NCBI GenBank assembly: GCA_900769985.1
Contig: CAAGIS010000129.1
Coordinates: 1 to 11,893, forward strand
DNA length: 11,893 bases
From: Spirochaetia bacterium
GTDB taxonomy: Bacteria; Spirochaetota; Spirochaetia; Treponematales; Treponemataceae
Reading direction: 5' to 3'
The position numbers and the translations under genes are program-made. Numbering within the stretch: the first letter of the stretch is position 1; each line of letters starts with the position of its first letter. Under the pieces are notes generated by a model. It did not search any database and was not told the origin of the DNA. It saw only the letters and a list, made by a program, of their open reading frames with translations. This document shows, in pieces, positions 6,295-11,893 of this stretch.

Positions 6295-7518
6295 TCAATT
6301 TTCCATAAGCCATTCAAGTGCATTTCTTCGCATTATGCCTTCGTAGTCCGCATCCGGGTCGTCGTCCAAAGTTAAAATCATCTTTGGGTAATTGTCTTTA
6401 ATCGCTTTAAGAGACTTTAGTTCGCGTTCCAGAGTTGATTCATCACGGACACTTGCCGCAACCTGTATGTAAGTGTTTCCGTCTTGCGTTTGTGCAACAA
6501 AATCTACTTCCTGACTGTCAATTTTTCCCACATAAACATTGTAGCCTCTGCGCAAAAGTTCAAGATAAACTACATTTTCCAGAATGTGTCCTACATCCAT
6601 CGCTTTTTTTCCGAGCATAAAATTTCTAAGTCCTATGTCAGTGGCATAATATTTTTCAAGGCTTTTTAAGTATTCCTTACCTTTAATGTTATAGCGACCT
6701 GCAGAATAAACGATAAAACTTTCTTCCAGAGCACTTACATATTTTTCAATAGTTTTTGAATCAGATTTTCTGTTGTTTGAAGTAAGCGTATCAGCAATTT
6801 TTTTTGAAGAAAATTCCAGACCAATATTGTCAAACAAAAACTGAGTAACGCTTTTTAATACTGTCGTATCAGCAATTTTCTTTCTGTCTATTATATCTTT
6901 TACAAGAATTGTGTTGTAAATTCCTTCAAGATACGGATTGATTTCCTGCGGTGTTTCAAGAAGTTCCAGTACATACGGAAAAGAACTTGTCGTTATATAT
7001 TGCTTATACGCCTTTGAAAGATTTTCTTTTTGTCCGGTTGCTTCTACAAATTCCTTAAACGAAAATGGGAGCATTTTTATTTCTACATAGCGACCGCTTA
7101 TGAGAGTCGCAATTTCGCTTGAAAGAAGAGATGAATTTGAACCTGTCAGATACAAATCTACATTCTCTTTAATATAAAGACTGTCTACAACATCAGGAAA
7201 ATCTTTTACTCGCTGAACTTCGTCCAAAAATATATAATTCATTTCTTTTGAAAGATGATTTTTTATATAATCATACAATTTATCAGGCTCGCGAAGTTCC
7301 TTGTTTTCAAAATCTTCAAAGTTGATAAAAATTATCTGATTTTCTTTTACACCGTTTTTCAACAACTGGTCACGGAACATTTGAAGAACAGTAGATTTGC
7401 CGCAACGCCGTATACCTGTTACAATTTTTATGAGTTTTTTGTGCTTTAAATTATTCAGGCGGCTCAGATATTCCTTACGCAAAATATATTCAACATCAAG
7501 ATTGTGCTGTTCATTCAT
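6295..7518 (-). CDS. AAA-family ATPase with DUF4143 domain
   Basis: This is a 407-residue orphan ATPase of the AAA_14/DUF4143 group, whose cellular role is unknown. The N-terminal P-loop domain has Walker A GIRRCGKST (35-43), Walker B YIFLDEVQ (95-102) and LTGSNSSLLSSEI (124-136) in the sensor position. The DUF4143 region covers about residues 195-370. It ends in a segment resembling a nuclease-like fold (ENVVYLELLRRG, then EVDFVAQ and YIQVA), though catalysis is not established. It sits between kdpE and the kdpA promoter and has no recognised link with potassium. The start at 7518 has no Shine-Dalgarno sequence; the promoter predicts transcription beginning at this very base, so translation may be leaderless. 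Such genes are often scattered in multiple copies in anaerobe genomes, so insertion into the kdp locus is likely. Confidence 0.88.
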   Translation of the reverse strand: MNEQHNLDVEYILRKEYLSRLNNLKHKKLIKIVTGIRRCGKSTVLQMFRDQLLKNGVKENQIIFINFEDFENKELREPDKLYDYIKNHLSKEMNYIFLDEVQRVKDFPDVVDSLYIKENVDLYLTGSNSSLLSSEIATLISGRYVEIKMLPFSFKEFVEATGQKENLSKAYKQYITTSSFPYVLELLETPQEINPYLEGIYNTILVKDIIDRKKIADTTVLKSVTQFLFDNIGLEFSSKKIADTLTSNNRKSDSKTIEKYVSALEESFIVYSAGRYNIKGKEYLKSLEKYYATDIGLRNFMLGKKAMDVGHILENVVYLELLRRGYNVYVGKIDSQEVDFVAQTQDGNTYIQVAASVRDESTLERELKSLKAIKDNYPKMILTLDDDPDADYEGIMRRNALEWLMEN

Positions 7519-7524
7519 AATTAT

Positions 7525-7553
7525 ATTCTAATCCAAAAACTTTTACTTTTCAA
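7525..7553 (-). promoter_or_regulatory. Strong sigma-70-type promoter of the AAA/DUF4143 gene
   Basis: On the minus strand TTGAAA (7548-7553), a 17-nt spacer and TAGAAT (7525-7530) form a near-consensus vegetative promoter. Seven bases on from the -10 hexamer lies base 7518, the A of the gene's ATG. The fit of promoter to start codon, with no ribosome site, suggests a leaderless mRNA. The hexamers are seen; the start site is predicted. Confidence 0.6.
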
Positions 7554-7562
7554 TAAGTTTTC

Positions 7563-7574
7563 GGAATGTATTCC
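7563..7574. repeat. Short palindrome GGAATGTATTCC
   Basis: A 5-bp-arm dyad around GT lies in the 130-nt gap between kdpE and the AAA/DUF4143 gene, about 10 bp upstream of the -35 box of the latter. It could be a repressor site, but it is short. The gap otherwise shows only a run of nine T's on the minus strand just after the kdpE stop, with a 4-bp stem at best, so no confident kdpE terminator is called. Confidence 0.2.
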
Positions 7575-7648
7575 TAAAAGTTCTTTTATTGGTGGACGAG
7601 AGGGATGATTTATATCCTGCTATGTTTTCTTAAACGCAAAAAAAAACT

Positions 7649-8344
7649 CTACGCCCTAAACCTGTAGCCCACGCCTGTTTCTGTCAGAATGTATCTCGCA
7701 TCTGCCGTATCGTGTTCGATTTTTCGGCGGAGGTTTGCCATTGTTACCCGCACAAACTGAAAATCTTCCACTGCAATATGTCCCCAGACTTTTTCTGCAA
7801 TATATCTATGAGTCAAAACTTTTCCCGCATTCTCCACAAGAAGTTCAAGAAGCTTGTATTCTGTAGGCGTAAGGTGAACTTCTGCTCCGTCCACAGTTAC
7901 TGAGCGTTTTTTAAAATCAATCACCAGACTGTCCGATTCAAAAATCTGATTTTCGCCAGTATTTCCGCTTTTTTTTCTCAATGCTGCATGAATTCTTGCC
8001 ACAAGCTCTCCAGGACGGAAAGGTTTTGTTACATAATCATCAGCGCCGCCATCAAGGGCATCAATAATATCCTGCTCCTGATTCCTTGCCGAAACAACTA
8101 TTACCGGCACATTTGATTTTCCCCGAATTGAAAGAAGCACATTCATTCCGTCCATGTCGGGAAGTCCCAAATCCAGCAGAACAAGGTCGGGATTATTTGC
8201 AGAAAAAAGCGAAAGTCCCATTTCCCCATTTTCCGCCGTCATACATTTTAATTTTGCCGTCTTGAGAGTAACGCAAATCAAACGCGAAATAGACGAATCA
8301 TCTTCAATCAGCAAAATATTGTTTTCAAATTTCTGTTCAGCCAT
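7649..8344 (-). CDS. kdpE: KdpE, OmpR-family response regulator of kdp
   Basis: KdpE is the cytoplasmic DNA-binding partner of the KdpD-type kinase and activates kdpABC. It has 231 residues with this start, against 225 in E. coli. The receiver domain (about 8-122) shows the acidic pair Asp15/Asp16, the phosphoacceptor Asp58 (LLDLGLPDMDG), Ser85 (VVSAR) and Lys107 (TKPF). The winged-helix effector domain (about 135-231) reads LTPTEYKLLELLVENAGKVL, later VWG, and ends TETGVGYRFRA, very like KdpE. The ATG at 8344 is preferred because GGAG lies six bases upstream. Earlier starts at 8386 (ATG in TGATG) and 8389 (TTG) would overlap the kinase stop but have no ribosome site. The gene follows the kinase gene by 41 nt on the same transcript. 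Confidence 0.95.
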   Translation of the reverse strand: MAEQKFENNILLIEDDSSISRLICVTLKTAKLKCMTAENGEMGLSLFSANNPDLVLLDLGLPDMDGMNVLLSIRGKSNVPVIVVSARNQEQDIIDALDGGADDYVTKPFRPGELVARIHAALRKKSGNTGENQIFESDSLVIDFKKRSVTVDGAEVHLTPTEYKLLELLVENAGKVLTHRYIAEKVWGHIAVEDFQFVRVTMANLRRKIEHDTADARYILTETGVGYRFRA

Positions 8345-8385
8345 CAGTATCTCCAAATAATTTTTTTTGGGAGCGCCTTCCCACA

Positions 8386-9468
8386 TCAAAGCGGAAGTTT
8401 GATTACAAAGCGTGTGCCACCTTCCTTTCTGTTTTCAGCAGAAATCGTTCCACCATGGGCTTCTATAATCGTCTTGCAGATTGGAAGTCCAAGCCCAAGC
8501 CCCCGGCTCGAATCTCCCGAAGTTTGCGTAGTATAAAACGGTTCAAAAATCCGATTAACAGAATCATCTGAAAAACCTTTTCCGTCATCTTCAATCGTAA
8601 CTACAGCACAATTTTTTTCTTCATCAAGTTTTGTACAGACGGTAACCGTCGTTCCTTTGGGAGTATATTTTAATGCATTTTCAAAAATATTTGTAAAAAC
8701 CTGAAGAATGAGTCTGGAATCCACCGGCACAAGAATAATTTCCGAATCATTTTCAATAATGACACGACAAGGAGAATCTTTTTTAATCGTTCTTGAAACA
8801 GCTTCGGAAATCAAATCATCTAAAACTTCCTTTTCCTTTTTGATTTTCAATCTGCCGTCCTGAATGCGCGTCATATTCAAAATGTTTTCAACCATTTGGG
8901 TAAGACAGCGCGAATCTTTTTCCATATTATGAAGAAGTTCAACTGCATCTTCCTTAACGATTTGACCGTAATTTTCTGCCAGAAAAGATGCGCTTCCTGC
9001 AATGGATGTAAGGGGAGAACGGATATCATGGGAAATTGAACGCAAAAGCATGTTTATTTCTTTTTCACGCTCAATTTTAGCTTTGGTTTTTTCAAGCTGC
9101 GACATAAGTTCAAAATGCTGTTTCAGTTTGGAAGCAATTATTCCCGAGGCAACTGAAACTGCAAAAAAAATCACAAGCGTTACAACAATGCTTTTATCAT
9201 AAATAAAAAAAGAATGGTAAGGCTCGGTAAAAAAATAATTAAAATACATTACGCACATCACAGAAGCAAAAATTCCGTACAGAAAGTTTTTTGTCAGCAA
9301 AACAATGAAAAAAACTCCTGTCAGAAAAACCAGAAGAACGTTGAATTCTTCAATTTTCAGCATTTTGAAAACAGCTGAAACAGTAACCATAAAACCAAGA
9401 ATAAAAAACGCTCGAAAAAGGTGAATCACAGTTTTATTTTGAAAAATTTTTGATAATTTATCTGACAT
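8386..9468 (-). CDS. KdpD C-terminal half: membrane sensor histidine kinase
   Basis: The 360-residue protein carries the transmembrane and kinase parts of KdpD as a separate polypeptide. Four hydrophobic segments of the DUF4118 type lie within about residues 14-112, including the TM3 end YFNYFFTEPYHSFFI. A short charged coiled coil follows (about 114-140), then HisKA with His147 (SISHDIRSPLTSIAGSA). HATPase_c shows the N box (Asn264 in FENALKYTP), the G1 box EDDGKG (293-298) and the G2 box GLGLGL (323-328). The GAF domain that normally lies between TM4 and HisKA in KdpD is absent here. The start is clear: AGGAG lies seven bases before the ATG, and the ATG directly abuts the TAG of the upstream kdpD part. 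It should autophosphorylate and pass phosphate to KdpE, presumably in complex with the upstream protein. Confidence 0.92.
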   Translation of the reverse strand: MSDKLSKIFQNKTVIHLFRAFFILGFMVTVSAVFKMLKIEEFNVLLVFLTGVFFIVLLTKNFLYGIFASVMCVMYFNYFFTEPYHSFFIYDKSIVVTLVIFFAVSVASGIIASKLKQHFELMSQLEKTKAKIEREKEINMLLRSISHDIRSPLTSIAGSASFLAENYGQIVKEDAVELLHNMEKDSRCLTQMVENILNMTRIQDGRLKIKKEKEVLDDLISEAVSRTIKKDSPCRVIIENDSEIILVPVDSRLILQVFTNIFENALKYTPKGTTVTVCTKLDEEKNCAVVTIEDDGKGFSDDSVNRIFEPFYTTQTSGDSSRGLGLGLPICKTIIEAHGGTISAENRKEGGTRFVIKLPL

Positions 9469-11229
9469 CTAAAATCTCCTGCGCAGTTCAAAATCTACAA
9501 GACAGTATCTTATCTGCCTTAAAACCTGTTCAAGAAAAAACTCCTTTTCACAAGAAAATCCGCCGCTTTTTCCACAGAAAAAAGAAAAGACAAAAACATT
9601 TTGCAAGGTTCTTATCGGAATACAAAACTGTTTTGATTCTGAAAAAGTTTGTGTTTTAAAACCGCATTTTTCGTTGTGAACAGCACACCAATTTACAACT
9701 GATTTTTCAAGTTCTTCTTCCCAAAAGTCAAACTTTTCATCATAAAAAGCCCAGACCGCCTTGATTTGATTTTCACCTTTGCCACAAGCAGAACCATTAC
9801 CTTCAAAATCGTTATAATCAAAACTACAGTCAGAACCAATATTGAGTTTATTATAACAAAAAACCGCCGTGCTTTCTTCAAAATAAGATGAAAAAAATCC
9901 GCAAATTTTTTCAAGAATTTCTTTTTCAGTAAAACTTTCAGCCCCTTTTGCTTTTAAATTTTCTGTATCAAAAAGTGCATCTAGCACTGCAAGAAACGAA
10001 AGTCTTTTTTGAGCAGAAAGGTACTTTTTTTTCCAGCTGAATTTCAAATCACCTTTATAAAAATGCAAAAAAAATGATTTAGGTTTGTCCCTGATTTTTT
10101 TTCTATTTTCAGAAAAAGAAGATTTAAAAATCGGTTTCATTCCGTTTTTGCTGTCTGGAATTATAAGTACATTTATTTCGGGTAATGCTGCTACAATCTT
10201 ATCTTCAAAACCAGGTCTTTTTCCTGCACTTTGCCATGTTTTTCCAAGAATAATCGTGCTTATTCTATTCTGCCTTACAAAATAGGTAATTTCTTCTATT
10301 ATATTATCACCATTACGCACAAAAACTTTACCGCCAAGGCTTTCTGCAAGGCGAAAGTGTGATTTTAACATTCCGTCATTTTCAGCCGAAACTTCACCAG
10401 AAAAATCATCTTCCCTATTTATATAAAGTGCAGAAAAATAAGTGTGAGCATTTTTTGCCATTATCGAAGCCGTGCGGATGTTTTTTGCAGAGGAAGGAGA
10501 TGGCGAAACAAGAACAAGAATCTGCCCGAAAGATGTGGTAGAATTCAGCCTGTAATCGAGTCTGTCTGCAAGCCTTCTAAGAGCAAGTTCCCTAAGCGAA
10601 CAAAGTTTTTCCACCGTAAAAAAATTATTCAAGGCGGTAGAAGTTCTTTCCTGACTGTAGATTTTTCCTGAGCGGAATCTTTCCAAAAGTTCTTCAATTT
10701 CAACATCAACAAGTTCAACTTCATCAGCATTGTCAAAAACAAAATCTGGCACAGTTTCAGCTACAGAAATTCCAGTAATGGAAGCTACCATATCATTCAG
10801 ACTTTCAATGTGCTGAACATTTACCGTGGTGTACACATCAATTCCGTTTTCCAAAACTTCTAAGACATCTTGCCAGCGTTTTTCGTGATGCAAACCTTTT
10901 GCATTTGAATGAGCAAGTTCATCAATCAAGACAAGAGAAGGTTTTCGTTCCACAGTTTTTTCAAGATTGAATTCTTTCAGCCGCACAGATTTATATTCAA
11001 CTTCTTTTAACGGAACAGTTTCCAACCCCGAAAGAAGTGCAGAAGTTTCCGGCCGCAAGTGGGGTTCAATGTAGCCTGCCACAACATCAATTCCACGCGC
11101 TTTTTCCCTGTGTGCCGCCTTAAGCATAGCATAAGTTTTTCCAACTCCGGCAGAAAAACCAAAAAAGATTTTAAGATGTCCACCAGATTTATTTACATTA
11201 TCAAAATCAGATTCAAATTCCACAACCAT
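9469..11229 (-). CDS. kdpD: KdpD N-terminal half: non-kinase K+ sensor (KdpD-USP-GAF)
   Basis: The 586-residue protein has no TM segment and no kinase domain. The KdpD domain (about 18-225) has Walker A GFSAGVGKT (24-32) and the Walker-B-like DELAHSN (103-109), followed by KRWQDVLEVLENGIDVYTTVN (117-137). A USP-like domain (about 235-360) contains SPS (242-244), twenty residues, then FSALY (265-269), closely matching the cyclic di-AMP motif of S. aureus KdpD. The C-terminal part starts with a helix like the KdpD GAF linker (AQKRLSFLAVLDALF). It then resembles a GAF domain, with VVNWCAVHNEKCGFKTQTFSES and CIPIRTL echoing the equivalent KdpD segment; this is a weaker call. The start at 11229 lacks a well-spaced ribosome site: GGGG is one base away. 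A GTG at 11223, seven bases after GGGG, is an alternative. The stop abuts the kinase ATG, so the two are coupled. Confidence 0.9.
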   Translation of the reverse strand: MVVEFESDFDNVNKSGGHLKIFFGFSAGVGKTYAMLKAAHREKARGIDVVAGYIEPHLRPETSALLSGLETVPLKEVEYKSVRLKEFNLEKTVERKPSLVLIDELAHSNAKGLHHEKRWQDVLEVLENGIDVYTTVNVQHIESLNDMVASITGISVAETVPDFVFDNADEVELVDVEIEELLERFRSGKIYSQERTSTALNNFFTVEKLCSLRELALRRLADRLDYRLNSTTSFGQILVLVSPSPSSAKNIRTASIMAKNAHTYFSALYINREDDFSGEVSAENDGMLKSHFRLAESLGGKVFVRNGDNIIEEITYFVRQNRISTIILGKTWQSAGKRPGFEDKIVAALPEINVLIIPDSKNGMKPIFKSSFSENRKKIRDKPKSFFLHFYKGDLKFSWKKKYLSAQKRLSFLAVLDALFDTENLKAKGAESFTEKEILEKICGFFSSYFEESTAVFCYNKLNIGSDCSFDYNDFEGNGSACGKGENQIKAVWAFYDEKFDFWEEELEKSVVNWCAVHNEKCGFKTQTFSESKQFCIPIRTLQNVFVFSFFCGKSGGFSCEKEFFLEQVLRQIRYCLVDFELRRRF

Positions 11230-11266
11230 GCCCCAACTTTTATAATTACAGAAAAAACATAAAGAT

Positions 11267-11308
11267 AATGTAAAAATTCTAAGCCAGATATAAAGAAAAA
11301 TTTATATG
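11267..11308 (-). promoter_or_regulatory. kdpD promoter with candidate KdpE box
   Basis: The 22-bp box at 11287-11308 is a perfect dyad of ATATAAA and TTTATAT arms around GAAAAA (plus-strand reading), and differs at one base from the box upstream of kdpA. In the minus-strand direction, 14 nt later, TACATT (11267-11272) is a weak -10; CATTAT two bases on is an alternative. The box is 58-79 nt upstream of the kdpD start. The repeat suggests that the sensor genes and the transporter genes are controlled by the same regulator, probably KdpE. The rest of the 262-nt gap shows long A/T runs and no intact gene that I can support. Confidence 0.55.
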
Positions 11309-11491
11309 AAGAAAATGAAAAAAAAAACATCACCAATTTGCCTTTCTTTGTATGTTCATTCTCGATTTATAAAATTTAAAACTTCATAAATTTGCTGGGA
11401 GTTTTTTTTATGTGCAAAACTTCAATTTATGATGCAAGGAATGACATGGAAAACAATTTTTCTTTCTTCTACCAATCTATTTCACGAGCCA

Positions 11492-11893
11492 TCAATAATA
11501 CTTTTCAATTCCGCCGAAGCCTTTAATCAATTTGCCGTCGCGCGTTTTTGCGATAAAGTTTTCAAGCCGCTTTTTAAATTCTTCCGGCCGCTTTCTTGCC
11601 GCATCAATATAAGCAATGCGGATTCTTTTGTAGCCGTCGCTCAATGTCTGAAAGTTTTCCCATGCACGAAAATCGCTTTTAATGCTTGTAATAATGTCAT
11701 CAGGAAAAACATACGGCGAACGAATCAAAGGCAGAACTTCCGCGCGGATTTCGTCCATCAAAAGATTATTTTTTTCAAGCCAGATAAGGCGTTCTATGTT
11801 CGGCCTTGAATACGCACTTCCTTTTTTCCTCGGCGTAAAATGCTGCGCCCTGTGAGTCCTGTCGATATGCTTTATCGTACTGTCAATCCACCC
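11492..11893 (-). CDS. YdeI/OmpD-associated family protein (5' end outside window)
   Basis: The frame is open from the stop (TGA at 11492) to the right edge of the window, giving the C-terminal 133 residues; the true start is not present. The edge of the window encodes GWIDSTIKHIDRTHRAQHF and then TPRKKGSAYSRPNIERL, the hallmark GWIDS-to-TPRKKGS stretch of YdeI-type proteins. The C-terminal part carries WENFQTLSDGYKRIRIAYID and AARKRPEEFKKRLENFI, the family's helical tail. The biochemical role of the family is not known; some members are called bacteriocin-protection or OmpD-associated proteins. It runs in the same direction as kdpD, about 260 nt upstream, with no obvious terminator between them. 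A 35-nt copy of part of it lies at 153-187. Confidence 0.85.
   Translation of the reverse strand, partial: GWIDSTIKHIDRTHRAQHFTPRKKGSAYSRPNIERLIWLEKNNLLMDEIRAEVLPLIRSPYVFPDDIITSIKSDFRAWENFQTLSDGYKRIRIAYIDAARKRPEEFKKRLENFIAKTRDGKLIKGFGGIEKYY

Noticed and set aside
9469..9471. Frameshift or nonsense split of a single kdpD gene
   Set aside because: The domain order differs from a simply broken KdpD, and the downstream gene has its own well-spaced AGGAG and ATG, so two genuine genes are more likely.
11410..11526. Plus-strand 38-codon frame starting MCKTSIYDARNDMENN with GGGAG eight bases upstream
   Set aside because: The ribosome-like site is plausible, but the frame runs antisense into the 3' end of the ydeI-family gene, has no clear promoter and resembles nothing I know; probably chance.
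11429..11809. 126-residue plus-strand open frame at the right end
   Set aside because: It is the antisense shadow of the YdeI-family coding sequence, whose minus-strand translation shows clear family motifs.

Overview
This window is 11.9 kb of AT-rich bacterial DNA. Essentially every convincing gene lies on the minus strand, and the window is dominated by a complete, rearranged Kdp high-affinity potassium uptake locus. AT-rich coding, TGA used as a stop, good GGAGG-type ribosome sites, a two-gene KdpD and an AAA/DUF4143 ATPase of a kind common in host-associated anaerobes together suggest a Treponema-like spirochaete. That assignment is inference; nothing here is diagnostic of a species.

In the direction of transcription (from high to low coordinates) the layout is as follows. 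First, the C-terminal part of a YdeI/OmpD-associated family protein runs off the window edge (11492-11893). Next, a promoter region drives kdpD (KdpD-USP-GAF, no kinase), a membrane histidine kinase (DUF4118 TM-HisKA-HATPase) and kdpE, packed with gaps of 0 and 41 nt. Then comes an unrelated AAA/DUF4143 ATPase with its own strong promoter. A second kdp promoter follows, serving kdpA, a possible 30-codon ORF, kdpB and kdpC, and ending in a hairpin terminator at 1346-1383. Finally there is a separate EamA/DMT permease gene (281-1234) and about 280 nt of non-genic DNA at the left end, holding palindromes and a 35-nt scrap of ydeI-like sequence.

How the parts fit: KdpD and its partner kinase should sense K+ or turgor and phosphorylate KdpE, which should switch on kdpABC. 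Two observations support and extend this. The regions upstream of kdpD and of kdpA share a 22-bp, dyad-symmetric AT-rich element (21/22 identical) at the same distance (14-15 nt) from a plausible -10 box. It is a candidate KdpE operator, implying co-regulation and autoregulation. The USP domain of the non-kinase KdpD also carries SPS-X20-FSALY, closely matching the SxS-X20-FTAxY motif linked to cyclic di-AMP binding in Staphylococcus aureus KdpD. The GAF-like domain, normally between the membrane segments and the kinase, instead sits at the C-terminus of the soluble first protein, so the split is not a simple frameshift. No convincing kdpF was found.
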